Assembly: GCA_001247695.2 (NCBI GenBank)
Contig: LGRX02028928.1
Span: 1-64,000, forward strand
DNA: 64,000 nt
Direction: 5' to 3'
Source of the DNA: Cymbomonas tetramitiformis
Taxonomy: Eukaryota; Chlorophyta; Pyramimonadophyceae; Pyramimonadales; Pyramimonadaceae
Part shown: piece by piece, positions 31,216 through 43,293 of the stretch
Numbering within the stretch: position 1 is the first letter of the stretch
Layout: each line of letters begins with the position of its first letter
Position numbers and translations under genes: made by a program
The notes under the pieces: model-generated
What the model was told of the DNA's origin: nothing
The model's input: the letters and a program-made list of their open reading frames with translations, nothing else
Databases searched by the model: none

Positions 31216-33225
31216 GAAGCTCCATCAGCGACCGCAGCCGAAGCTGGAGGGGGTGCCTCCGCCCCCCCCGCTGCTGAAGACGCGGCGGCTGCGGCTGGCA
31301 GCAAGGTACGCATTGCACCCGCCATTCCCGCTTCCTGCTGCGTTTTCCCCGCCCCCCCCCTAAATATACACACTTCATTCCCAACGAACGAGTATGCGGT
31401 CATCCATCTTGCAGGCCGACCCCCGGTTCTTATTTTGGCTTCCACCACCGGCTGCCTGTGACGCGTGCCGTGTTGCTCGTGCGCTGCTCGCCAACGGGCC
31501 GTGCGCGCCTCGTAGCCGCGGCGTTTTAGCGTTTCACCTCACGCCCGTGACGTGTACCGTGTTGCTCGTGCGCTGCACGCCCACGGGCCGTGCGCGCAAC
31601 GGACCCGCGGAATTTAAGCGTTTCACCTCACGGCAAGCTGCGGGTTATTTCCTCGCGCGAGCGTGCCTCGTCCATATCGTCCCCCGGAGTCCTCCTGTCC
31701 GGTTCGGGGTGTGTCCAAAGATGTCCGGTTGCGAGACCCGCCGCTCTCAGTTGAACCGTGGCTGTGCCGTACTCGTACCTCGTCGGTGGCCCGCCAACGG
31801 GCCGGGCGCGGAAGGTGGCCGCGGTGTGCGTCCGTTTTGCCTACCTTCCAGCATACCTCTCCGATGTTGCTGATACCGTGGTGTCCGCAACCGACACCTA
31901 ACCTGTGACACAGCGGACAAGTCCTAGGCAGGCATGCTATCTTAGGGGGCATATCGCTCCCATCAGTCCGGTTCTTTGCGTTGTCCAACATGTTTCGGTG
32001 TGCGCCACCTTCTGCCGCCGTGTGTGCATTGGGTGGCCGCAATATCCCACACCGTATATACACACGGTACACTGATCCAGGTTAACCAACAACCCTGGGT
32101 TTGCGGTTTGTTTGCTAGCGGGGGAAAAAATTCAAACGGCGCACAAATCGTTTCCTGAAGCGCCAGCAGCAACGAATCACTACTGCAGACAACAGGCATT
32201 ATGACGAGGGTCTCCAGGAGTATCTGGAAAACCAAATTCGCACCGTGTCCGAGGGCATCCCGTTTCTAAGTCACGTCGCCATGCGCGCGGGGTGTTCCCA
32301 TGTGGAACCGACGAATATCCTCGAGCCGAAAGATGCCGAACGGGTGAGTGGCGCGTACGGCGCCGTCACACGAGGTTGCACACTGGACCGCACGGACCGG
32401 GTCGTGGTCAAAAGGTTTTGCAAAACCTCGGGGCTAAAGCCGCACCCCAAGACCAAGCAGCTGCCCAAGGAGTTCAAGCGGTGTGCGCAGGAGCTAGTCA
32501 TGACAAAACTGGCGTCGGAAGCAGCACCCACTTACGTCGTGCCCTGTTCACGGTATGGTGTGGAGACCAGAACTCGGCAAGCGCTGCAGGTCGGGCCAGT
32601 TCCGTTCCTCCTCATGCCCGATCGCGGCCGGACGCTGTGGGAATTCATGCGGGTTCCGCCTGAGGGTGGATTAACCTTGGAGGTCAAGCTGCTACTTGCC
32701 AAGGAGTTGCTGAAGGCGTTTTCGCAGTTGCACTCCAAGGGTATCGTGCACGGCGACGTCAAGGGTAACAATGTGGTCGTTGCCGAAGCGCTACCGTGCG
32801 TGTCCGCGGGCGGCATCACGCTGCGAGTCATCGACTTCGGAGTTGGCTGCGTCGATCGAGAAAACCTGAAGTCTGCGCATGACGAGCGTCCTCTCGGTCG
32901 AGAGGACCGCCGTTATCTTGCTCCTGAGCACCGGGATCACGGCCCGAGCAGGCCAGGAGACATGTGGTCTGTGAGTGGACTCCTGGTCCAGCTCTTCCAG
33001 CACCCGCAGGCTGGTGGCGAACGTCACCAATGGGACTATATCCTATGTCAAGCGAAACCGCAGAATGGATTCATGAAGCATGCACTCATGCAGCGCCTGA
33101 AGGAATGCTTCCGCGTAGACATGGACAAGCGTCCGACAGCCGGGAACCTGCTGCGCACGTTTGAGCACACTAGGATCCAGACCGTCGGTGAGAAGGATTT
33201 ACCGCCTCGTATTGAGCCGGCTTAG
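31216..33225 (+). CDS. Eukaryotic protein kinase carried by the CACTA element
   Basis: Predicted Ser/Thr-type protein kinase. The main exon is open from an acceptor at 32116-32118 (TTTGCTAG) to TAG at 33225. Motifs in order: glycine loop SGAYGAV, VVVKRF (lysine), a C-helix Glu in CAQELVM, catalytic loop HGDVKGNN (from 32749; HGD instead of HRD), DFGV (from 32833), YLAPEH in the APE position, DMWSVSGLL, and a C-lobe RPTAGNLL. All catalytic residues are present. A likely upstream exon, 31216-31305 (acceptor CCTACTTAG, donor GTACGC, phase 0, Ala-rich), adds the N-terminus; further exons may exist. No transmembrane segment. The gene lies between two blocks of the 219-bp satellite inside the transposon and has no obvious role in transposition, so it is probably a captured host gene. 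Specific family not recognised. Confidence 0.82.
31306..32118 (+). other. Probable intron of the kinase gene
   Basis: GTACGC at 31306 and TTTGCTAG at 32118 fit intron borders. The interior holds two 85-bp diverged relatives of the 219-bp satellite (31467-31545 and 31553-31631) and part of a third near 31785, but no convincing exon. Confidence 0.5.
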
Positions 33226-33347
33226 TGATTTCCAATAGGGCCGACATGTGAACATGACAAATGTATACATGTAAATATAGCGCCGACATTGCCGTAAACA
33301 AATTGGTCCATGTATGTATTCCTATCGCATCACGCATAACGCGCTAG

Positions 33348-34135
33348 ACACATACATGCATTTGCCTACCGGAGGTCACGCTGGGGGACATACCGTCGCC
33401 AGCTTGGCCTGCTTCCGGTTGGTTGAAGTGTTTCATTTTCGTGTTCACCGGGTTTCATTTTTTTAATGTGTTGAAGCCTCTGCGGACCGTGTAGCGCGTG
33501 CGCTGATCGCCAACGGGCCGGTCGCGCAACGATGCGGCGGTTATGCAAGCCTCTTGTCCCTGTTTTTTAAGGGTGATCTTCATATAAGCCGGAGGTCACG
33601 CTGGGGACATACCGTCGCCAGCGTGGTATGCTTCTCGTCGTTTGAAGTCTTTCATTTTTCGTGTTCACCGGGTTGCATTTTTTAATGTGTTGAAGCCTCT
33701 GCGGACCGTGTAGCGCGTGCGCTGATCGCCAACGGGCCGGTCGCGCAACGATGCGGCGGTTATGCAAGCCTCTTGTCCCTGTTTTTTTAAGGGTGTTCTT
33801 CGTATAAGCCGGAGGTCACGCTGGGGACATACCGTCGCCAGCGTGGTATGCTTCTCGTCGTTTGAAGTCTTTCATATTTCGTGTTCACCGGGTTGCATTT
33901 GTTTATGTGTTGAAGCCTCTGCGGACCGTGTAGCGCGTGCGCTGATCGCCAACGGGCCGGTCGCGCAACGATGCGCCGGTTATGCAAGCCTGTTGTCCCT
34001 GTTTTTTAAAGGGTGATCTTCATATATGCCGGAGGTCACGCTGGGGACATACCGTCGCCAGCGTGGTATGCTTCTCGTCGTTTTAAGTGTTTTCGTTTCG
34101 TGTTCACCTACACATACATGCATTTGCCTACCGGA
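33348..34135. repeat. Second 219-bp satellite block between 26-bp direct repeats
   Basis: About 3.4 units (ATGCAAGCC at 33543, 33762 and 33982) of the satellite seen at 29762-31165. The block is flanked by a perfect 26-bp direct repeat containing ACATACATGCATTTGCCTAC, at 33348-33373 and 34110-34135. Confidence 0.95.
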
Positions 34136-34475
34136 TGGTGACCTTTTGCAAGGCTAGTGTCCAGCTTATTATATGCACGCGTCTGCCTCCTATGAATGGT
34201 CTACCTCATCATTATTGTCTCTAGGGGTCTTGGGGTTCTTGCGTATGTGCGAGCTCGTATAGAGAATTCCTATCCGGTAATGTTACGAGCCACACCGGTT
34301 AACACACAGGTGCACGGAGGGTTTCCTATGGGGGGCATATTGTTCTCGGGAGCTTTGCCGTGCTCGCCATGTATATACTCCTGTCGTTTGCATGCAACTA
34401 CATGTTGTGCGCTTCCCGGTGGCATATCGTTGCTGAGGAAGTCACACGGTGTTCGTGTTGCGTGCTGTCGCACAG
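34136..34475. other. Non-coding lead-in to the next CACTA gene
   Basis: No supported gene. The last bases before 34476, GTTGCGTGCTGTCGCACAG, look like a 3' splice site, so a further upstream exon may exist within this stretch or before it. Confidence 0.4.
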
Positions 34476-37400
34476 ATGTTCCCCGACTGCCCGCCCGAGG
34501 TTGCCCACGGCGATGACGCTGCATCTAAACAAGTCGAGGAAGAACTACTAGAGGATCATGTCCATAGGATCAAGCCTCCCGACACCGTGAAACCAGTCGG
34601 GCACAACGATGCAGGCTTTCTGCCTATTATGCCCAAAAACCTGACACCTGATGACCTGCGCGACTTGCCATGGTGGGCGTATCTGTCTGATCGCCCTCCC
34701 CCGGCAGAGGGCACCGTGGAAGACGGGGAGGCATGCACCTTCGATTGGAAGTGGTCCGTGCAGATGCTGGATGCGGCCTGCTCGGAGGTCGTCCTGAAGG
34801 AAATCATTGACATTTGCAACCGGCACCTGGATGCCAGTGCCAGTTGGAAGGAGCTGTATGGTACGTGGCACAAGGATACATCTGAGCAAAACCTGCTTAC
34901 CCTCCGGGAGCACTACGCGCTGTGGCGCAAGGGAGTGTTGAAGCCGGTTGTTCAGGTGTCCAAGGAAGGGACAGCTGGCGTTACAATGGAGGACACTGTG
35001 GGCGACCCTCGTGACTGGGTGCAAGTCGTGGATGCCTCGATGATGCGCGCGACCCAGGAAAAAACGGAGTGCGAGGATGAGCTCGCGCGGCAACGTAGTG
35101 AGCACACGGACGGGTTCAATGCTATGCTCACCGTGTTCATGAAGTATGTGGTAGACTACCAGTTGCTGAGGGCTGAGGTCCTGTTCTCTCATAAGGAAAT
35201 CGGCGCGGACTTCACATCTGGATCTCACGAACTGGGTGAGGGCGCGCGCTATACCATACAGGCCAACTGGCATGTTGGGCACTGGCTATTCCCATCCATC
35301 TTCACCACCGTGAAGCATGGCCTTGTGGACGACAGGCTGCGGTCTGGGATTCTTGAAGCTACGGGAATGGTGGTGAAGCGGACCTACGACAAGCCGACGC
35401 CTCTAGGGCGGGACGTCGAGAGCAAAATCCAGTTCCTTCACACCGATACCATCTTTCCCAAGGCAGGCAAGGGATCCTGGGGCTGGCCGGATTACGACGT
35501 GTTCTCATGTGGCCTGTTGCTGAGGGCCCAATGCCTGACGGAGGTGCTACCCGAAACGCAGCGGGCCTGCCATTGGGACAGGTTTTGCTCGATGGATTAC
35601 AGCCTCGTGGTTCAAAACTCCAGGCATGGCGATCCCACTTCGGCTCCCTTCCGTCGTGTTCACCTCGGGGGTCCCATGGGAACACTGTGGTTCTGGCCAG
35701 CCGACCGCATGGCGCACCGCGGTCTTTCTCCAAGTGGGCGCCTCCCGCTCGACCGTACTCGTCCTAAGCAGTTCTACTTCGTGATCTACTCCGCAGCCAG
35801 AGTGCGTACTAAGGGAGCCATTGACCTGAATAACGCGGTACTCGGCAGCCCGCACAGTGTCATCTCGCAATATGGCTTCATCGTCCTAACCTGGGTTAGG
35901 CACTGCTCATCCCAGGGCAAGTGCATCGCGGATTCCCCCGACCCGGCGTCCCCATGTGAAAAGTGCGAACCCAAGATTTTACAGCACCTGACAACCGTCT
36001 ACCGCTTCGTGCAAACCAAGAACAGTCAGTTGGGGCATACCACCCTCGCGTTCCCTACCGAGAAGGAGATCGCTGCTATCAAGGCCCGGTTCCCCGAATT
36101 GTGGAAGAAGGCATGTCAGGGGACCGGCCCGAACCTGCCCGTCAATAGCGAACCGCCCCCTCCTCCAACAGCGCCAGCCCCGGCGTCACGGAGTACAGCC
36201 CTAGTTCATGTCACGAACGACGCGCCCCCACCTACTGCTGTGCGAGCCCTAGCGCCACCGAGCACTGCCCCGTCTGAAGCCGTGCAGGCCGCGGCCCCAC
36301 GTCCAACAGGGCCAGCAAGGCCGGCGGTGTTTATCGGAAATGTCACACAGGAACTTCGTGCACACTGTCCATGGTTCATGGTGGACACGGTTTCCCGGAC
36401 GGTACATGTGTCACCAGCCCCCCGGTACCAGGCCAATGTCAATCCCGAGTACCCGTGGATGCAGCACGTCGCAGAGCTGTTGACGCTGCTGTGACCAGCG
36501 GAAACCGGGACGTTGGCCCAGGCGCCGGCGAGTACGCTATTGCCGCCCCCTCCAGCCAGGGCGCCCCCACAGATTGCCACCGTTGATCTGGCATTCCCAC
36601 CCCCAGAACCTCCCTCGATTCCCAGCTTGGTGCAGGCCGCGTCCACCGTGCAATCCTGGCAACCGACCGCCAAGGAAGGGGTCCAGCAACAGCCGCAGCG
36701 CGCCGTTGAAGCAGCAAAGCAGGGTGTCCTTGCACGGGACTGCCTGCAATCTGCCCCTCCCGCGGAACCCGCGGTGTCCCCGCTGAGCCACGGTCCGGTG
36801 GGTTTCCAAGAGAAGCCTTCCGACAGTGGCCCACAGGCCCCCGCTAACAACCCATCACCTGTACAGACCCCAGAGTTTGAGCGCAGCAGGAGAGTCACGA
36901 TGCAGAGGAACAAAGACAGGATGAAACCTATGCTCGAAGCGGCAAGACAGTTGCAAATAAACGCCCTGAGCGCGGCCGACTCTACGCCGGCAGCAGGGCT
37001 GAAATTGCTGAACGAAGTATCCGACGAGCGTCTTCTGGAGCACATGCAACGTCTGGCCGCGGATGGCAAGCTCCAAGCAATTACTTACAAGAACGTGCTG
37101 GAAACATTGCCGCAGCCTTACACATTCGGCGCTTACAAGCACTTGCCACCGGTGCTGGAGAAACCGATGAACTCAGCGCTCACGGTTGCCTTGAAGCCAC
37201 GGGTGGCGGCCAACGCTGCCATGTCCCTCCTCCAGCAGGCAATCAGTAAAAAGCGCAACGCCCCCCCTACAGTCCCTCCGCGACAGAGCAAGGCGCGGAC
37301 GGCGTCTTCTGCAGGGGCCACACGCACAGCCAGCGCCCCTCCAGCCGACAGTCGCCAGGTGCAGGTGTCCGGGCAAGGCATGCCCGAGCTGATTGAGAAC

Positions 37401-38125
37401 ATACGGCTGCAGGCCCTCGAACGCGCTAAGAAGAACCGTGTTAAGGACCTCCCCAAAGATGCTGATGTAACGAAGTGGACCAAGGAGATGAAGAAGTCCT
37501 TGGACGGGAAGTGTAAAGGGATCGCGTGGGCGGACAACGTGTACGGAGCAATGTTCGAAATGGAGCATGCGGGCGGTGTCCTCTCCGGCTCAATTGGCCG
37601 ATCAGTGCATGCCCTCACCAACGACGAATGGTCAAGCGACCATGATTACTACTTCATGGTGGCGGGGCACGATGATGGCAGCCACCTCCCCGTAAAAGTA
37701 GCCGCGGTGTACATGGAGTTCGCTCCCTTCCATGCCGAGTTTGACTCTCGCCCTGAGAACAAGAATCAGCTTGCCAAGATGCACGTGCGCACCGTGCCGA
37801 ATGTGCACGTTTCCGAGGAGGGGCTCGTGTACATCACCTCTACCGGAGAAGCGTTGCCTATGGACAAGCTGCCGGAGCTGCTAAAGAAGCGTTCCACGGT
37901 CCCGGATGCCTTGCGCCTCGACCTGCCGGCCGAGGCTGCTTCGAGCGGCCAACGACGACAGCCGCGGACTGCAACCAGGTGCGTGACTCACTCTCTTTAT
38001 TAGTGTGTTGGCAATTCCTCGAATCAAGTCGGCCTACAGGTGTTTTAGGGTGAGAGTGGGTGGGGGGGCTGATACAAGATGTGCCCCACGCTTTCCTTCG
38101 CAGGCTTGCAGCCGAGGATGTGTGA
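34476..38125 (+). CDS. Large CACTA-borne gene with a possible 2OG-Fe(II) dioxygenase domain
   Basis: One frame runs from ATG 34476 to 37978 with a single in-frame TGA at 36492-36494; a short intron (37979-38103, GTGCGT...TTCGCAG) would join a final exon ending in TGA at 38125. Before the TGA, residues 320-430 show the order expected of a double-stranded beta-helix 2-oxoglutarate/iron enzyme: His322-Thr-Asp324 (FLHTDT), distal His414 (MAHRG) after GGPMGTLWFW, then Arg427/429 before a QFYFVIYSAA strand. TET/JBP-type dioxygenases travel with some large eukaryotic transposons, so a nucleic-acid-modifying role is conceivable, but this is motif reading only. The middle is Pro/Ala-rich; the last 330 residues (KKSLDGKCKGIAWADNVYG, SSDHDYYFMVAG) match nothing I know. 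The TGA may be a nonsense mutation, a readthrough site or hidden by an unseen intron. Confidence 0.5.
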
Positions 38126-38649
38126 ATTTGAAGCTTCACCCGAAACGAAGACATGTGCCGCGGAAGTCCGAAGAGATGCGGCGCGGCAGATCTGCGCACC
38201 TCTTAAAGCAAGCTGAGACGGCATGTTGTATACAGTGTGTAGGCAGTAGTACTGTAGTTAGTACCTGGTGGAATGCGCGCCGATGGTACAGCCAACAAAC
38301 TTATACCTGTTTATTTGTGGATGTGATGAACCATGCCGAAAGCTGCTTCGGGTCAATCACCGTAACACCGGGTATATTGTAATTGCGATATGGTATGGGA
38401 CTCCGTCTTAAGCCGTGAACACTGGTGCTGAGAGCGGTGCTGGCACCTCGTGCACCTGCGTCACGGCACTTGTTGCATGTTGCATGTGTATAATACCACC
38501 ATACGGCGCGCACGCACCCTGCCAGCATGTGTGCAATGCATGAATCAACTGAGTGGCCAGCGCACGCACGGCACATGGACTTGCGGTGCATGTTGATGCC
38601 TTTATTTTCGTATCCAACACCCTCCTTCCTCCATTGCTCTATTTTTCAG
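38126..38649 (+). other. Spacer before the transposase gene
   Basis: Probably the 3' end of the previous gene and the promoter or first intron of the next. It ends in a strong acceptor (CCATTGCTCTATTTTTCAG at 38631-38649). No first exon could be fixed. Confidence 0.45.
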
Positions 38650-41600
38650 GGACTCTCCTTCCCCGACGACGCTGTGATTCAGGATCGCTTGAAGGCCATG
38701 GGTGCAAGCGAACGTCCGAGAGTTTCAACGTTTGGTGTGGATAATGGCTGGATCCCGCGATCTGCCCGGGGTAAGGACCAAGCTATGGCGAAGCGCGACC
38801 TGGTCAATCAGCTCGCTGGTCGTCTGCCGGACCTCGGGTACACAATTGACGACAGAGGGCGCATCAAGCCCCGGCGGGAGGCAATGCCACCCGAGGATGG
38901 CGGACGCCCTGGTACAGCTGAAGCCCCCCGACAAGCAGCCACCCGACCTGCTGCTGGTGAAGCGAGCGCCCCCTCCACCACTTGGGATAGCAGTCACGTG
39001 TCCGACCAACGCCTACTAGACTTGGCGCGCCAAGCACACAGCACGTCGGACATCGTGAAAGAGAGGCAGAGCATCCGTTCCGTCTTCACCTTAGAAGACT
39101 TGCAGATGCCAACGAAGACGGCGACGAAATGGCACAAAGAGGCAGAACGGAGGTCAGACGTGCTTCTCGCACGCACGCGCCGCCTTGGAGTGGCGCTCGA
39201 TGCCAGGAACAGGGTGTGCGGTGTGCCGGCACCCTACGGGGAGACTGGATCGTTTGACGTCCTCCTGAGTTCGGATGAAGGGCAGGACGTGGTGATGGAG
39301 GAACCGGACACCAGAAGCCGTACTGATCGGTGGCGTAGCGGCAACTTGGTAGGTGGCGCTGGGACAAACGGTAACCAGGTTAACCACGACATGAGGGACC
39401 TGTTGGCGGCGGATCTCAATTGCCCACTGCAGCAGCTGCCGGAGTGCACGCTGATGTCCGGCCTGATGGCATTTGGGGAAATGTTCTGCGGATCGGTGCC
39501 CTCCCCGGCTGAGAAGGAATACTGGGAGGAGGCGAAGGAGAACCAGGACATCGTTGTGGAAGATGTCGTAGAAGCTCTGGAAAAGACCCACCTTGTGGCG
39601 GACGAAGAAATGAATACGCCTACAGAGGATATGCTTCATCTGCCAGACTTCTTGTTTGAGGTATGCAACCCGCCCTGCCCATACTGGCACCGAAATGTTT
39701 CCCCTGTAACCCACTAACGATGCGTGAGCGTGCGTGAAGTAGTAATATGGCGGGGAGCGCTGGTGGTGTGACTGCCATTGTAAGCAGGAGTTGACAGTGC
39801 TGGTGGATATGAATCCCGAAATCAGTATGGCGACGGAGTCCGTGCAGGACATTGCGCTGGCCCTGCAGGCTGAGCCCGACCCCGCGATTACGTTGTGTGT
39901 CACGGACGTGCCAAACCTAGCAGCAGGAAAGCAGTCGCAACCGCTGGTCACGCACGGGAAGGCGAGTCCGAACGGAGTGACCGTGCAGGAGGCCGTATGG
40001 TACTTCATGGATATGAAAAGGCGACAGAGGTGGACTGATGACCATTTCGACACCTTCCTGAAAGTCCTGAAGATGCTCCTGGGCGGCAATACTTGCAACC
40101 TGCCGGGATCGCTATGGCACATGAGACGGGCGCTCGGTGCGGAGAGCGTATGGGACTATGCGATACACGTGTGTCCCAAGTTCCACCGCAATTTCGCATG
40201 GCAAAACGGGGAGGGAAAGCCCGGGAAGAGGGTGCAAGAGGTATGCGGCGTGCCCACGAAGCGTGGGGCGGATGGCGAGCCCACAGAGTGGTGCACGGAG
40301 GAGAGGTACGACGTTGTTAAAACGGCGCGCGGGGAGGAGTATCGTCCCAAGGAGTACTACTTCTATTTCACCGTGAAGCGGCTGGTGCGGCGCTGGATGA
40401 TGGACTACGACTTTGCTAAGCAGCGTGCGAGTCCCACGGCCAGAGCTCCCGAAAACGCTTGTGTCATGAGCAGTCCGCACGGGCTACGAGTAAACGAGCA
40501 CCCTAGCGTCGGTGGCAGACTACTGCGTGAGACGCCGAGTGGGAACCAGGAGAAACCAGGGGTATTACGAACTGGTATGGGCATCGAATATGGAGAGGAC
40601 GACGGACAAGCAAAGAAGCATGACAAACAGTGCGACCCGTGCCGATGTTCTTACTCCTTGTAACGGACGAGTGCCGCGGCTGATTGTATACGAACGTTGC
40701 CGATGGGCGATGCCTGATGGGTGAAAGGACCGCAACTGACTAGCGCGTTGCCATCGCAGGAACTGGTCCACGCGGTTCGGCGCGATGCGAAGTGCGGACC
40801 TCCCTCCCAAGGTAGGTAGTGCGTCACGACGTGTGACAAAGCCCAACCCGCAGTCAACATCTACACGAGTGTGCGCGCACGGAGGTGTGACGCTCCAGCG
40901 CGGCTTGAAGAGATCATAGGCTATTGCGCTTGACTGCGTGTGCAATGGAGGGTATCCGCAGGAACGTGTGAAGATGAAGCACTGCGGTGTGATCTCGATT
41001 GCCCCTGGCCCACGTCAACACTGGAAGGACGTCGACGTGTTGCTAGAACCCATGATGGAAGAGCTGAAACAACTGAGTAAGGGCCATGCCGATGCTGACC
41101 AAACCCCTTTCAGGGTGTATGACGGGTACTTCCAGGTGTGGCATGAACAGTTCAGCGTGTTCCTGATGTTATGCTACTGCGATACGATTGCGCGTAACGA
41201 CTTGGGGAAGTTCGCTCCCGTGGCGGCAAGGCGCAACGACTTCAAAAGCATCTGGGAGGCCACTAAGGGCCCTAACGGTAATGGTATGTACTGCTTGGGC
41301 TATGCGAACCCCATCTCGCAGACATACTTGGACGAAGGGGAGGTGTTGTATGCCAATGATCCGAGTGTGTGGTTAACGAAGGAGGACCACAAGGAACTGG
41401 TGAGGCTGACCGCGGAGGATGGTGTGGATCCGATGCGAACCGGCCGATATGCAGCCGGCCCGTTAGAGCAGCTGGAATACTTTGACCCCATCTACGGGTA
41501 CGTGCTGCCGTTCATGCACATGATGTGTTACGGCGTCATCAAGAAGTTCCTGAAAATGCTGCGAAACAAGGTGAACAATTGCCAAAACACGTGCTATTTC

Positions 41601-43128
41601 TCACCCATGCAACTGAAGCAGTTGCAGGCCAACGGAAAGGGACTGACCGCGCCGCATGACATGCACCGGGAGTACCAGGACTTCGTGCAATACGCGGGTG
41701 AGCACCCGGATCTAACCACGGATACCGACACCCATCACCTTGCATGTGCCTTGTTTAGTAGGAACGGGCGTGGCAGATGCGCCAACCTTATACGCCCGGT
41801 CCGCGTGCAACCATGTTTGTGTGCACCGGCAGGAAATGGCCACACCTACTAACCGTAGGGATGAATGCTACTACAACCAGGTATATATGTATGCACTGTT
41901 GTTAGTTTGTTGGTGTCATTTCATACGCGGGGAGGATGAGTCGGTTCTTAACATCTGTAAAAAGCTCGCTGTTGCAGGGAACTACACCATGGAGGACATG
42001 CTGAACTTTATCTTGATTTTCAGTCCGATGGTGTTCATGGATGTTCTGAAGAACTTGAATCGGGAGTTGGACAAGGCTTGGTGGACTTTGCGGCGGGCGG
42101 TGCTCTACTTTATGAGAGGGCCTGCAATAGGATTGTGTGGGGACCTCCAGTCCCGTGCGGAGCCCCGGAAGGAGGCCGGGAAAGAGCTGTGGGCCTTTGC
42201 GGTGATTGTGGAACAGCAATGCCCCATGAACATGTTGACGTTGAATCTGCGCATGGCGGTCGTTCACTTGTGCAAGCAAGAGGAGGAAACCGGCGTGGTG
42301 AGCAGCACCAACGAGCTCTGGGTCGAGCGTCTCCTGGGCGACAGCAAGGGGGTGGTGCCAGCCCCGGTCGGAGGTAAGGCGATCGACACGTGCATAGCGA
42401 ACGCGTATCTCACGAAAGAGGCGGTGGACGACATGGCGTGGAGCTACGAAGGGATCCGCTTCCTTCCGGACATGCTCACGGAGATGGCCATGGCCAAGGG
42501 CGGCGAATACCATGATTCTGGGACCACCCGGGCTGACGATTCATCCAAGGTGTGCCATCTCCTTGACACCGGCCACTATCTCGTCCGCGACGGTGTACCA
42601 ACCGCTGCGTTGGCAAACGAGGAGGGGGGTCGTCTGCACCGGGAACTGGTGGGGTGCGTCCGATCCCTTTATGGCGATCACGCAAGCCCTTCCCTGGATG
42701 CCATGGACGTCCTTCGATTCTCGCGCATGCGAAGAGGCGATGAGGACTTCACATCCCGGGTTTACACCCGGGCAAAAACGCGTATCTCCTTCAACGTGGC
42801 TTTGAGTACATGCGCGGCCGACGCTTTTGAGTACGGCACCGTGGAGGCTTACTACTTGATCTTCCTGAAGCGTTCCGCCGAAAACTCCGCCGCCAACGAC
42901 ACCGTGTGCCACCTGGCTATGGTGACCGCCTACCCCACTGTTGAGGACCTTACCATGAACAGCCGGGGCGTGTATGTGTGCAACGAGGCAGAAAAACGTA
43001 CCCTTCTCCTACCGGTAAGCCGTCTCGAAACCAAGGTCATTATCCATCGCCCCCCTGGAAACCGCGTACCTCTACACGCGACTTACCTATGGCCGGGGAT
43101 GAAAGCGGTACGTTGCAAGAAGCAATAG
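38650..43128 (+). CDS. Tnp2-like (CACTA) transposase, multi-exon
   Basis: Transposase expected to cut and join the element ends. Exons that can be placed: 38650-39660 (unknown N-terminal part), 39788 to about 40423, 40760-40811, 40962 to about 41735 and about 41978-43128 (TAG). Family features in order: LPGSLWHMRRALG, then IHVCPKFHRNF and a Cys pair (CGVP), KEYYFYFTVKRLVRRW; NWSTRFGAMRSADLPPK on the 52-bp exon; ISIAPGP, VDVLLEPMMEELKQL; FDPIYGYVLPFMHMMCYGV, corresponding to the DxMH region; and a C-terminal LTLNLRMAVVHL with ELWVERLLGDSKG, like DUF4218. These follow the Transposase_21/DUF4218 order of plant CACTA proteins, though divergent. Phases match at 39660/39788 and 40811/40962; junctions at 40424-40759 and 41736-41977 remain unsolved. 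No obvious inactivating break in the placed exons. Confidence 0.72.
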
Positions 43129-43293
43129 CGCAAGCTACTTCATCAGCTCCGCGCAGCAATCGAAGGAGGACACCGAACTCTTGCGCAGCTTCATCAGCTC
43201 CGTCCAGTTGCTCTGTGTAGATAGCGAATGCCTGCTTGCCACATGGAACGTATCTGTTCCAGTGGTACTTTTAGTAGCATCGGCGGTCCCTCT

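Noticed and set aside
35359..37142. Minus-strand frames up to 287 codons opposite the CACTA genes
   Set aside because: No motifs, and composition is that of the antisense of the plus-strand gene; splice sites and phases support plus.
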